Source: Lycorma delicatula
Lineage: Eukaryota; Arthropoda; Insecta; Hemiptera; Fulgoridae
DNA length: 64,000 nucleotides
Assembly (NCBI RefSeq): GCF_047948215.1
Contig: NC_134465.1
Span: forward strand, 42,817,946-42,881,945
Reading direction: 5' to 3'
The notes beneath the pieces were generated by a model. That model saw only the letters and a program-made list of their open reading frames with translations, was not told the DNA's origin and made no database searches. The translations under genes and the position numbers were made by a program. Shown in pieces: positions 1 through 11,494 of the stretch. Every line of letters starts with the position of its first letter. Positions within the stretch are counted from its first letter, which is position 1.

Positions 1-76
1 ATGCCCCAAATTGGACCGATTACAATACTTCCCTTCTAGAGCTGCTATAGCGCTATCTAGACGGGAAAGTAAAAAT
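1..76 (-). repeat. Family F1 fragment, terminal-hairpin end
   Basis: This is the reverse complement of the end that opens the F1 copies near 1.66, 15.98 and 47.48 kb. It holds the imperfect hairpin whose outer arms read ACTTCCCTTCTAGAG and ctagacgggaaagt, plus the adjoining 'caaattggaccgattacaa' block. The rest of the copy lies outside the window or is lost. It encodes no protein. Confidence 0.75.
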
Positions 77-99
77 CAACGGATTGAATTTTCATCTGT

Positions 100-265
100 A
101 AACCGTTGGTAAAATGGAACGAAACCGAACGGTTTTTGTCACGACTCGTTACGGGCAGCGAAAAATGGATCATGTACAACAATAATATGCCGAAAAGTTC
201 GTGGTCAAAGCGAGGTGAAGCTCCGAAAACGGTGCAAAAGCCAGGATTAACGCTTAAGAAATGGA
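100..265 (+). pseudogene. mariner transposase fragment
   Basis: A short reading frame resembles the central catalytic part of mariner transposases. It keeps an LVTGSEKW motif followed by a serine-tryptophan-serine-lysine-arginine run and an AxKTVQKPGLT-like stretch. In active mariners the first motif reads TGDEKW, and its Asp is the first metal-binding residue of the D,D34D triad. Here that position is Ser, so the fragment is inactive. Both ends are missing: it begins right after the F1 fragment and fades out at about 265, where the frame no longer resembles the family. No terminal inverted repeats are visible. Confidence 0.7.
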
Positions 266-304
266 AATGCTTGAGAATTGTTAAAAATGGCATTTGGTTT
301 TTAT

Positions 305-1364
305 AAATTTCATTTGAAATATAATAAAAAACCCTGTTTTGGATTAAAATACAAAACTTTTCTCCTCAACCCTTTATATTTTATAATATTTTGATTAATA
401 ATCCATGAAAACCTTGTTATTATTTCTTTTCATATTTTAAATATCATTTGAAATTATCTAAAAATATACTTACTGAAAGAAAATATATATGTGAATAATA
501 AGATAAGACTTGGAAAGCTTAGATATAGGAAGGAAATGTGAAGTAAAAAAAAATAACCTGCTGATTAGTCGATGAACAAAAGACTCAATTAGTTAACTGA
601 AGTCGATTCATCCATTCATGTTTTGTTATGAAATGGTAATAATAATTATCTATTTTATTAACTTCAGATCTTATTCTAGATTATGTAACAGTTTAATAAT
701 TGAATAGCCTTTTTCAAGGAAGGAAACAAGGTTTACAGTTATTTCCAGGAATTATTGCGCACTAGGCTGGTGCGTGGATTCATTATAAAACCACAACGTG
801 GTTTTCTTTAAGTAATTTAAATATTCCAAGATAAAAAATACAGTTCAATTTTTGTTTCTATTAATTATTTCTTAAATGTTTTAGTTTCTAATAATGATTT
901 TAGATTAACTATTCTTTATGTAAATAATGAACGTGAACAAAAAACTACGCGATAACCCGGCACCAAACCGGAAGATTCATTTTACATTAAACACAATCGA
1001 AAACGGATTTCTTAATTAAAAAGCGATATACATCTAAAAATTCGTTTTTAAAATTTAATTTTTTTAATATATCGATGTGCGTATTTGCGATTAGTGCGGC
1101 AAGAAAATTAAATTTATTCCTCGCAGACCTACCAGCATATTTGAATATAACTTATACATTTTTAGTTTGCACATATACACGTATTCAGTGATAAAATAAA
1201 ATTTATTATATTTTTACATCGCATTGTCTATTTCGAAATTTTCGTATATCCTTTTAGGTTTTAATAAATTAAAAATTTCCAAAACATTTTTATATTGAAA
1301 TATTTCGTTTTATAATTTAAAAATACAGTAACCTTTAAACTTAACGGTGAAAAATATTAAATAG
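305..1364. other. AT-rich DNA, no gene seen
   Basis: No reading frame resembles a protein, and no clear repeat relationship to the rest of the window was seen. Confidence 0.5.
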
Positions 1365-1445
1365 ACATTTTTTAGCGTATGAATAACCCGGAACTTTCCG
1401 GATAAAAAGGATTGATCGATACGCTACCGCTTGGCCGTACAGGTC
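1365..1445 (-). repeat. Degraded tRNA-Glu-like SINE fragment
   Basis: On the minus strand it reads GGTAGCGTATCG, then TTTTATCCGGA, then TTCCGGGTT, then CATACGCTAAAAAATG. This is the same order as the better copies at 9.9 and 46.8 kb. Box B is mutated. Confidence 0.45.
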
Positions 1446-1659
1446 GGCGAAGTGTTAGATATATTGTTCACGCAGATAGTAGATGATAAAAGCTGATATT
1501 TCTAGTCAAATTGAAATTATACACACTAAGGGAAAAAATATAAACATTTTCAAGAATAACTTACATTCCGTGCCAGGAATTACTTAATCCTAGAACAGGC
1601 AGTTAAAATATTCCTAAGCGACAGGTTATTTTACCATATTTTTAAAGTTTTGAATTTTT

Positions 1660-1908
1660 AACTTTCCCGTCAAGATAGCGCTGTTAGCAGAGCTATAACT
1701 TTAGAAGGGAAAGTATTGTAATCTATACAATTTGGGCGGTATGCGGTTTTCACCGGATCTTGAAGTTTTCACACCTAAGGAACCCAAAAAACCGGATGAA
1801 AATTTTCCGGATGTTAATTGTATGTACGTGTGTGTTCGGTGTCGGCCTCTAAATCACCGTATATCTCCAGAACTACTCGACCGGTTTTTGAACAAACTTG
1901 GTCACATT

Positions 1909-1945
<37 letters not shown>
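1660..1945 (+). repeat. Family F1 copy, truncated in a TA repeat
   Basis: It starts with the F1 hairpin (arms ACTTTCCCGT at 1661-1670 and AGAAGGGAAAGT at 1703-1714). It continues through the conserved blocks around 'gtattgtaatc', 'cggatcttgaag' and 'ccagaactact'. After 'aaacttggtcacatta' the element is replaced by (TA)n at 1914-1944, so the half carrying TGACGTCA and the tRNA-like module is absent. Confidence 0.75.
1914..1944. repeat. (TA)n microsatellite
   Basis: Uninterrupted TA dinucleotide run at the broken end of an F1 copy. Confidence 0.9.
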
Positions 1946-1949
<4 letters not shown>

Positions 1950-1989
1950 TAGCGGACCCGACAAACGTTGTCGTGACGTAGCATTGTTC

Positions 1990-2995
1990 TGTAATAAATA
2001 CACAACACATAAATATAAGTAACTTATTTAAGTTAAATTAGCAGGAATGTGGACGAAATTTCATTAATATAATAACTATTTTAAGCTTCTGATTGATGTA
2101 TTATTGTAATGGATTTATTGATTAATTATATGTAGTATGGTTAATATTTATTTTCACTAAATATTGAGATGAAAATTGAATTAAAAATACGAAACGTCGT
2201 AAAATTAATAATTAGTGTAAGTAATAAATTTTCATCCACATTACTGCTAATTTTCACTTAAGATCATTTTAAAAAAAGTACCTCCAACATATTTTTTATT
2301 TATTTAATAATTTTGAAGTTTCATAACCATGTGATAGCTTAGTTAATCAATTAATAAAAAAATTAAAGCACTGTAAAAAAAAGCAACGTGGTTAAAATTT
2401 TAGTAAAAATTTTTTTCATTGTTTTTTTATTTTCTCATTCTTTATTTTAACATCTATTTTACCAAATTTTAGATAATTGTAAATTAAAAACAATTTTAGA
2501 AAATTTGTATAAAATTAATCAGCTACAAAAATTATAACTTCAATTTTGTAAATATACTTTTTAATTAATATACTTAACTATAATTATTATAAGTAACTTA
2601 TATTTTAATTTTATAAATGTTATAATTTATTTTACAAACTTACATTTTTATTTTCAAAGAGCCGTTCAATACTTCGTAAATTGCATAGAATCAAATAAGA
2701 ACTGACAATTTAAATTTGTAGATTAAGTTGATTGTTATTGAATGCACGTGTATACATCATTAAAATTCATGAAAAATCATGTAAAATACTCACTTCAATA
2801 CTGCACCTTACAAATTTGCACAATGTATATTTTTTAATTACACTTTAAAACGTTATTTTAAAGACGCAAGTAACCGATATGCGAAAAAGCAACGAAATAA
2901 AAAAAAATTTCTAGAATCCGATCGCAACACCAAGTACCGGTTCTGACTGATATGCTAAAAATTTAAAAAAATTCTAAATCGCGATCACAGCGCTG
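1990..2995. other. AT-rich DNA, no gene seen
   Basis: Long A/T tracts; nothing protein-like on either strand. Confidence 0.5.
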
Positions 2996-2999
2996 TCTA

Positions 3000-3330
3000 C
3001 CGGATCTAATTGTGAAGTTTAACCATCCCAAGATCAACAAAAACACATAAATAAATTTAAAAAACATTTTCTTTCGGATCAAATTGTGAATCTAAACCAT
3101 TCTCGAATCAACTTAATCACACACACAAAATTTCATCAAAATCAGTCCATCCGTTTAGGAGGAGTTCAGTCACATACACACGGACAGAAGAAACACACAC
3201 ACATATATATATATATAATTCTACATTCTACATATCTATATATATATAAAAATCAATGTTTGTTTGTCTGTCTGTTCCAATTTAACTCGACATCTACCGG
3301 ACAGATTTGTCTAAAATTTTGCACACTTAC
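3000..3330 (+). repeat. Dispersed-repeat-like sequence with CA/TA runs
   Basis: The stretch has 'tttcatcaaaatcagtccat' followed by 'ccgtttaggaggagttcagt', then ACACAC and TATATA runs, then 'gtttgtttgtctgtctgtt'. Phrases of this kind are common in non-autonomous insect repeats. No second full copy exists in the window, so the family is not assigned. Confidence 0.4.
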
Positions 3331-3339
3331 ACTTTGAAG

Positions 3340-4790
3340 CCCTGCGGTGAACATAGGCTAATTTTTGTGGACCTCCAACATAACGAAATTTTACAACGAA
3401 ATTTAAAACACTTTATTTCTTTCTTAAAGCTTATTTAATTTTCAAAATGACTTTGATTTTCAAGAAAAATTTAAGGGTAGTACAAAAATATAGTATATTT
3501 TGTAGGCTTGAATTACTGAATATACATTCTGTTGATCAGTTTATTTTCTCTTCACCTACAATTAACTTTATTTTTTTAAAGAAAAACAACAGTTGCTTAA
3601 TATTTCAAAAAGAGTTATTAAACCTTCTTTGGTAGGTAAAGCAAGGTATTATTTAGATCCATGAGTTCTAAATAATGTGATTTAGTTCAGTATGCTTTTA
3701 TTTTTGGTCATGAACTGTAGAATTGAGCACATTTAGTGGTGAATGTTTGCCTTACTGATTCCTTATATCGTATCTACCATGGATTTTGTTTTATATTACT
3801 GTGTTGTGAGTCAGCAACTGCTCTTCAAGGATGTCAAGTTTATTGTGCAACCAATAATTGCTGGCCCTCAAACTTGTAATAAATAAAGAAAAAGTATGAC
3901 GAAGTTATTCTTTATTTATTTCAAGTTTAAAAACGAAGCTTCAGTTTATTAAAAAAGCTTTGCACTGTTTGGAAGGAAAACGATTTTTTTTCGACAATAT
4001 ATTTTCCCATTCTCCTATTAATTAAAAAAAAATCTGAAAAAGAAGTATTTGTTTTATAAAACGATACAAATTTTGTTTTTTGTAGACGTAGAAATTTTGT
4101 TTTTAAGTATGAAAAATATTATTCCAAAAAGTATAGTGTACCTGAAACGTTTAGTCTTGGTTTACATTGTATTACTGACGTAGATGCGATGTCAATGAAT
4201 ATTATTAAAAGATGCACACTGTATTAAACGCTATACCTAAAAAACTTTTACTTTGAAGGGCCTTGATGAAACGATAGGCTTGTCTTCATTATAAAATATT
4301 TATCACGTCTACATAATATGTATATTCCCGTCTATAAAGTGAAGAAAAAAAGGGCTGTTTGGGCCCGTAAATATTTATTCAAATGAAGTTTGAAATAAAA
4401 CAAAGAAACTTTCTTATACTTGAACTTCAGACGAAATTTGAAATATAAGAAATGCTTTTTTCAAATTCTGGGCAACGGTGTCTTCTTCCTTTTTAAGATT
4501 AATAAAAAATTAGATTAAATTAGATTAAAGATTCGCTTTAAACGAGGAACTAAATGATTTTGTAAGCCAAGTAATATATATTTTTATGTAATTTTTTAAT
4601 TATTTCTTTCTAATTATTTTAGAGCTTAAAAATTAATTATGAGGCACTGTTGACGCATAAATCTGAAAATATAGTAACTGATAACCTTTGTTATAACACA
4701 ACCTGCATATTACAACGGTATTCGCTCCACGGGGTGCCATATCCTTGACTCAGTGCGAGAAATAGGTTTCTTACCTTATGGGGGTTTCTG
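3340..4790. other. AT-rich DNA, no gene seen
   Basis: The short open frames here lack recognisable motifs and look like chance. Confidence 0.5.
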
Positions 4791-4799
4791 AAGGCATAA

Positions 4800-4890
4800 T
4801 ATCCCATAGAAATACAAATTCTATATCTACAATGCCACGAATATCGAAAAAAATACCAGAAAATTATTATTTTGATCGTGCTCATTTCTG
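4800..4890 (-). pseudogene. Possible mariner transposase scrap
   Basis: One minus-strand frame contains IFFDIRGIVDIEFVF, which resembles the mariner signature FFDxRGIVHxEFVP between the first and second catalytic aspartates. The match is only about 15 residues long and the flanks do not support it. It could be chance. Confidence 0.25.
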
Positions 4891-6100
4891 CTCTCTTAGG
4901 ATGAGGAGCATTTTTGTGTGCTGTTTCTCAATTTGTCGCTGCGTCTCGGGTTGATACTCGGACGAATATACACGGTTCATACATTGTTATAACTTTATCC
5001 ATAAAAAATTGGTTTAACCAAATTTTGATAAATTTTCGACTTCTAAAACTCGCTCGTTTCTGCCACTACTCTTATCTATTCAAAAATGTATTTTAATAAT
5101 TGTCAATCTTTTTCCGACCTGTTTCAAGAGAGAAGTCGTTTAGAAAAATACATTGATTTCTTAGTAACGGTAAAAATCTCGTGCCAGATATACTGGGGAG
5201 TATAAGGGTTAAAAACCTCCAGTTTAGGGTGACGGTTTACGTTTTAGTTGGAAAATTCGGGACGCACAAGGATGGGAAATTGTTTCCTGAAGAAAACTTT
5301 CAACCTCCCCGCAGAAGACTGGAGTAAAAGCTATTTATAAATAATAAGTTTTTTAATTCTAGATAAGAGCAGTCGATATTCTAAGGATATCTCTATGTTA
5401 ATGTATGTTATCCTGAATCCTTTCTCCCCGGCGATGTTGACCAGATTTTTAACTAGATTCCGACTAAGCTTTAGGGTGATAATCGCTGTAGGAGAAATAC
5501 ATATTTAATTAATAAACAAATATTTGTACATTTATTTAAAGATAAAATATATACATTATATATGTGTTTGATTTAAATTAAGTGCACGTGTGTTAGACTG
5601 ACACGTGTTACTTATTTGATAATAAACAGAAAGACGATATAAAGTTTGAAAGGGAAATAACAAAATGAAAAATATAACAAAAGATTATTTGATGGACATT
5701 CAATTATTTTGTGTGGTCAATGTAGTGTACAATTACATTTTTATCGATGCTATTGCAATACGCTACGCTGGCCGACGGTAAAAACGGACTAGGCTTAAAG
5801 ATAGTAATAAGAAAAAAAAAAATAAACACCCTTCAATTCGTTTTGTTTTTACGGTATATCGATTGAAACTGCACATGTTAAAAAACGATTGTGAAAACTG
5901 CTACGGAAACAACAATATGGTCAACTTTGATAAAATGTTTAAAATGTTATAAACGTAAACAATCCCTCGTGTACGCGTAAATATTGGTCTACGTATCATT
6001 TTCTCGGTTGAAAAATTTTTGTGTACTCCAATATCGTTAATAAAGTATAACACTGACCGCTTATACGAAACAAAATCATCGTAATACGAACGATTAACAT
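4890..6100. other. AT-rich DNA, no gene seen
   Basis: No supported feature on either strand. Confidence 0.5.
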
Positions 6101-6101
6101 C

Positions 6102-6155
6102 GCTTCCTCTTTTGAAAGAGGAAGCTACTGTGTGATCAAATATTTGATCACACAG
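6102..6155. repeat. Two adjacent hairpins
   Basis: 6102-6125 is a hairpin with 11-base perfect arms (GCTTCCTCTTT / AAAGAGGAAGC) and a TG loop. Two bases later, 6128-6155 is a perfect 28-base palindrome whose half is CTGTGTGATCAAAT. No element boundaries were found around them. Confidence 0.85.
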
Positions 6156-6159
6156 TCGA

Positions 6160-6560
6160 ATCAGTTGAACATAAAAATTTTATTTTAAGGGTAAAACACG
6201 TCATTTAAAATTATACTTAAGGATGACCTCACTTTAGTACTGTAGTTTCGAGTCGGTTATATTTAAAGGTATAGTATTTGTTTTATTCTGTAGAATTCTT
6301 TACAAGATAATCAACTGTAACCAATTCTGAAACATTAATAAAAAAATGTTGCACAAAATCTTAATCTGCGATAAAAGTGTACAAAGTAAATAAGAATTAA
6401 GAAGAAATTTTTACTTAATTTTTTCGTACGGAATGAACGAATAGTTTTGCAATCCACGTGAAGAAAAAACATATATGGAAATCAGTATACTTAAAAACTA
6501 TTATCAAATTTTAATAAATAAATAACCCCACTAACAAATTTCTTCAGGAAAAAAAGGAAT
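6160..6560. other. AT-rich DNA, no gene seen
   Basis: No supported feature. Confidence 0.5.
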
Positions 6561-6564
6561 TTCA

Positions 6565-6810
6565 TTCTTGGGGGACCTACTTAGAGCAGAAAACAGCAGA
6601 CTTGCAAACCAAATGATTAACTTATACTGGGAAAGAACAACAAAACCGAAATAAATAAAGGAAGTCCAAAAAGATATGGAAGAGTTGAGAATCTCCAAAG
6701 AAGATCTAATTACAAAATATGAAAAATACGACAAACTAATTAAAACTAATATGATAACATTTGAACCTAAAATCAAAAAGAAATCCAACAGGGTATATCC
6801 AGACGAGAAT
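6565..6810 (+). pseudogene. LINE ORF2 C-terminal fragment
   Basis: The plus-strand frame reads LLRAENSRLANQMINLYWER, then KEVQKDMEELRISKEDL, then KIKKKSNRV. This matches the tail that follows the reverse transcriptase in many insect endonuclease/reverse-transcriptase proteins, typically a 'RLxxxIxxYLWxxK...EVxxDLxELxIxxEDI' pattern. One in-frame stop lies near 6650. The catalytic domains are absent. Family assignment within the LINEs is open. Confidence 0.5.
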
Positions 6811-7758
6811 TGGCGGCTTCGGCTCCTGCGCCGTAGGTTTGAGGCTGGCAAAAGGAAAGACCGAGACCCGGTCTCCAGCGAGTGGCTGGGAACGGCATAG
6901 CCGTTCCCAGCCCATGGTTTCTTCCATCGGAGATTAGAGGCAGGCAATTAAAAGATCAGAAAGGACACCTCCCCGAGCCGAGTATACTTAATTGGATGTC
7001 CGGCTCGAACGCGTAATAACCTCCTGAATAAATCGATCGATTATACATAAACAACGATCGAAATATACAATGACAATCGGTATAGACAAAGGTATTAAAT
7101 TTGGTAAAACAGTTTCTAAGTTTTTTATTTATGATTGATATAGTAGTGAGGTTTGAACTGCGGTAAACATTCCTAGGGTGATAAGGAAGCTACTGTAAAA
7201 ATTTCGTAACGGTTGGGTTCAGTAATTTTCGTGGTAATCGGGAATTAATTACTGTAAAGTCAAGCGTAGTGCCGACCAAAGCAAATGTTCCATTTCAGTG
7301 AATTAATGATTTCAGGGATACGTAACGTTTTATTCTCCTGTCGATTGTGATAATATTAAGCAGAATATAAATAATTTTAACAAATGAATTGAATAATCTA
7401 ATTTAAAAATTGAAATAAAAAGTTGTGCCCGATCGATGAGCAATAAATCTAAAATCTATTTTAAAGATTGTAACAGGTGAGTCATGATAAATAATGAAAT
7501 TCATACACTGTTATGAAATTCAACAATCCAATTGGATTATAGAAAAGAATTTTTTTTCTCAATCTCGTCGATCGATAGACTGGATATCGGCAGCCAAATC
7601 AGCCTATGGTAGTAATCGAGAGATATAAATACTGCTGTTTTAATTTTAATCTTTTGTAAAATGTATTTAAACACGATATTTTTCACGTAATGTGATAAAA
7701 TTAAACATACAGGAAAATAGGAAAGATCTTTTTCTCAAATCTATTCTACAATTTAGTT

Positions 7759-8571
7759 TACGAAGTGTGTGAGAAAAGTAATGAGACTGACTTTTTACTT
7801 ACAAAAGTTTTTATATTTTTCAAACAACAATATTATCCCCTTCAAAGTAGTTCCCTTGGGCAGTTATACACCGGCGGACTTATTGTTCCCACTCCTGGTA
7901 GCAGCGCTGGAAGGCTTCAACTGGTAGGGCTTTTAACTGGTCAGTCACAGTCTTTTGAATGTTCTCCAGAGTTCCAAAATGACATCCTTTTAAGACATGT
8001 TTCAATTTTGGGAAAAGGAAAAAGTCATAAGTACTCAAATCAGATGAACAGGGGGATTCAGGAACCGTAGGAATGCGTTTTGAGGTCAAAAATTCCGTGA
8101 CGGAAATGGCCGTGTGACACGGGGCATTGTCATGATGAAGCATCCACTTGTCTGCATTGTCTGGTCTCACGCGAATCACTCTTTTCCTGAGCCTTTCAAG
8201 GACATCTTTCTAAAACACTTGGTTGACTGTTTGTCGTGGAGGAACAAATTCTTTATGCACGATACCCCTACTGTCAAAAAAGCAAATCAACACGGTTTTG
8301 ATCCCTGATTTTCTCATTCGACATTTTTTCGGTCGAGGAAATGACGGAGTGTGCCACTCTTCGCTTTGCAGCTTTGTTTCAGGATCGTACTCAAATATCC
8401 AGGATTCATCACCTGTAATCACACGATTGAAGAATTCTTGGTCATTGTCAATCCTGTCAAGATCAACGCACACGTTTCTTCGATTGTTCTACTGTTCCGT
8501 TGTGAGGTTTTTCGGCACAAACCTTTCGCATGTCCAAATCGTCTGTCAAAATTTGATGTACACACCTCGTA
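7759..8571 (-). mobile_element. Internally deleted mariner element
   Basis: The element runs 7761-8569 and is flanked by TA at 7759-7760 and 8570-8571. The left end reads CGAAGTGTGTGAGAAAAG; the right end, read inward, starts CGAGGTGTGTAC, so only about the outer 10 bases still pair. The coding part (minus strand) keeps the catalytic region and C-terminus but lacks the N-terminal DNA-binding half. A full mariner is about 1.3 kb; this one is 809 bp. The left end shares the AAAGTAATGAGACTGA segment with the element at 30.0 kb, so the two belong to related families. Confidence 0.8.
7880..8545 (-). pseudogene. mariner transposase, N-terminus deleted
   Basis: Cut-and-paste transposase remnant. 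All three acidic catalytic residues remain: VITGDESW (first Asp), HHDNAPCH (second Asp) and STYDFFLFP (third Asp). There are 34 residues between the second and third, the mariner D34D spacing. The middle keeps FFDSRGIVHKEFVPP. It is broken by an in-frame TAG at about 8207-8209, after TVNQVF, where relatives have Tyr. A frameshift near 8475 places the preceding residues (CTSNFDRRFGHAKGLC-like) in another frame. The helix-turn-helix region is gone. It cannot make active transposase. Confidence 0.85.
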
Positions 8572-9889
8572 AACTATATAATAGTCTGTCAGATACGAAA
8601 TCTGGACAACTGCCGACACTTTTTGTCTTTACCCGATTCTAAATTTATAGTAATTGATAGGTAAATTATATAGACGTTTGTTGCTATTATTTAATTTAAC
8701 TTTCCGATCGGATTGTGACAAAATATTCATTATCGATTAGTCGTAGCGTTAAATATTAGCAAACACCTTCAGGTTTGAAGGTGTAGATAACTTTTTTCAT
8801 TTTCTGTCTGTATTCATCATTCTAATAAAAATTTTGTTTAAAAAAGGTGTTTTATTATAGAACCTGAAGGAATTATTATTTTTTCGAGAGTTTTGAGTGA
8901 TTTATATTCGAATTAGCATTTTCATACTAAAAGTCGTGACCCTCCAGCCAACCGTTGACCTCACCTCTACATCTTGACCGAAATGCAAGTAGGTAACATT
9001 TGTTACGTAAAATCCACAAAAAAACGATCGAGTATTATAAAATTCAATATTTAAGTCAGATTTATGAATAATAATTTATTTATTATTTTGATGTAATGTT
9101 TAATTAGTGTATACTTATCGGTAACCGGTTAACCAGAATTCGGAATAGAGTGACGTGACATCACAGTTGGATTTCGTTTTTTTCTTCCTCCAAGTAAATT
9201 ATGTTAAAAATTATTATTTTTTTATAGAATGTGATAAAATTCCCGCAAATAATTCATATAACCTATTTACGAAAGCGAAATTCAACAAAGCGGAATTGTA
9301 ATCACCCCATCGCTTATATGATCTTTGAATTTTAATCAAAAGTAAATATGTGAAATTTGAATGACAAAATTTATAGATTTAATTAAAGATAAGATTGATG
9401 GTTTTTTAAATTCGGCTTTTCAGTTGGATTTCATGATAAAATTCGGTATAATCTCGTGTTAAATATCAGCAGACAGCTAATTGGAATAGAATAGATATCT
9501 CTATTTTGTTTTCTTTATATATTCCTTGGTCCAATGTAAATTATATTATAACCGCCAAATTTTTTTTATAGAATTCGAGAGATATAAGTGTTTGATAGAG
9601 TTTTTAAAATGGAATTTTAATTGAGTTTCAAAACGAAAACCATTTCTTCTCGTTTGTGAAATCTTGGCGTTACAAATTGCGCACAGCTTTGTTACCGAGC
9701 CAACTGAATAAACGTAAAATTTATTACGTAAATATTACAGATAGAAGGTGATTACCCCGTATGAAATTAAATTTTCAAATTTAATTCGACGAAATATTTC
9801 CTTTTCATGGGACGTCGTGTAAATGTTATCAATGGAATTTTTTTTTTTACTTGATAAACTAATTCGCCACAACATTTTTCAGAATTTTT

Positions 9890-10015
9890 ACATGGAAATG
9901 ACATTTTTTAGCGTATGAAAAATTCCGTGCCTTACCGGAGTTAGAACCCGGGACCACCGGATGAAAGGCCAAGTCGCTACCACTCCGTCACGGACATAGG
10001 CAGTTAAACATCTTT
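9890..10015 (-). repeat. tRNA-Glu-like SINE head
   Basis: On the minus strand it reads GAGTGGTAGCG, GGCCTTTCATCC (a TTC anticodon-like loop) and CCCGGGTTCTAACTCC (box B with a changed base), then a CATACGCTAAAAAATG tail. This is the layout of a tRNA-derived SINE whose internal promoter would drive RNA polymerase III. It lies inside the tandem array. Confidence 0.65.
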
Positions 10016-10273
10016 TTCGATTATATTCGATAATTTAGATTATGTAGGTAATAATAATCTTTGTTAGGCGAAATCATATTTGAACGGTGTTCTGCATAAA
10101 CCCATAACAGTTGATCTCACGAGCACAACTGATTTAGCATGCAAGGATTTGAGGAAATATTTCACTTCGTTATGAACATAATGTAAGTTGTCATACACCA
10201 CCTTTCCGGTAGACGGAATCCAGAAATCAGACCTCTGGATTTAAATTTTCTTTTCATACTTTTATCCCAACGT

Positions 10274-10643
10274 AAATTACGTTGAATGTTAAAAATGTTA
10301 AAATTAGGAGAATTTTAAAAATCAGATGGCTGGATAAAGTGACAAATGAAGAGGTTTTGCGGCAGATAGATGAAGAAAGAAGCATTTGGAAAAATATAGC
10401 TAAAAGAAGAGACAGACTTATAGGCCACATATTAAGACATCCTGGAAAAGTCACTTTAATACTGGAGGGACAGGTAAAAGGAAAAAAATTGTGTAGGCAG
10501 GCAACGTTTGGACAACAACAAATTTTTAGGGATGTAGGATGTAGGGGGTACACTGAAATGAAACGACTAGCACTAGATAGGGAATCTTGGAGAGCTGCAT
10601 CAAACCAGTCAAATGACTGAAGACAAAAAAAAATTACGTTGAA
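10274..10643 (+). mobile_element. Non-LTR retrotransposon copy 1, 5'-truncated
   Basis: A 5'-truncated LINE insertion bounded by a 13-base target-site duplication, AAATTACGTTGAA, at 10274-10286 and 10631-10643. It encodes only the last ~100 residues of ORF2, including KVTNEEVLRQIDEERSIW, RRDRLIGHILRHPG and DRESWRAASNQSND before the stop. The 3' end is TGACTGAAGAC followed by an A run. Duplication, truncation and A-rich tail together are the marks of target-primed reverse transcription. Compared with the 11.5 kb copy, GRPRLEYV is replaced by a diverged stretch (about 10497-10525). Confidence 0.88.
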
Positions 10644-11494
10644 AAATGTTGCATTCTTATGGAGGGTATTAGAATTAAACAACTTTGTAAGGTTTTTTTC
10701 TACGGGTTCTTTTATTTATTTAAAAATTAAATTTCGGTAACTTTTGGTGTACAAAATTCAGTTCTCTCGAAGATATATTCAGACCTTTTTTTATGTTAAT
10801 CAAATTGTATACAGTTTATATGTGACCTACGAAATTCACAGATGATGATTGGCTGTTAGGAAATTCAAAGACCAATCCGATTTGAGGAAGTATTCTTAAA
10901 TCAGTTTGTTTAATGTTAGATATCGGCAACCACCAATCGGAATTCGAAATAAAAGTCACTATATATCTCGCTTTGAATATTAAATATTGATTTAATTTTT
11001 GTTTTAAAGTTTATTCAAAAGGTTTTGTAATTTAAAAAATTAAATAAAATAATTTTTAATATGCGATATCGTGATTACCCACAACGAAAGAATCTTTTAA
11101 AGCACCACTTCTTGAGAGAATTATGCGATGGTTGATGCTGGAAATTTACTAACGGAACAATGATATCTGGTTATAAAATTCAATAAACCGATTCGATTTA
11201 AAAGAAATATATTATGATTTCGACTTGGGCGCATTATATTGATCACCATCTATCTGGCAGCGGACGATAATTAATATTATAGTTGAATTCGTGCTGCTCT
11301 GACGATACCAACGATGTCAGAATTTTAACGAGACGCTCGTCAGAATGAACTCATTTTGTAAAAACCGTTATGAGCGTTTGAAAAATCGTTTCATCGGACT
11401 GGTAATAAGTTTATATTAACAACATGATGTTGAAGATTAAATTTTTATTCCATCGATTATATTTTTTACGGCACTCTTAATTTTATTTTTCCTA

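Noticed and set aside
4691..4885. 64-codon minus-strand frame as a host gene
   Set aside because: No family match in that frame; only a brief mariner-like stretch in another frame.
6531..6947. 138-codon minus-strand frame
   Set aside because: Antisense shadow of the LINE fragment at 6565-6810.
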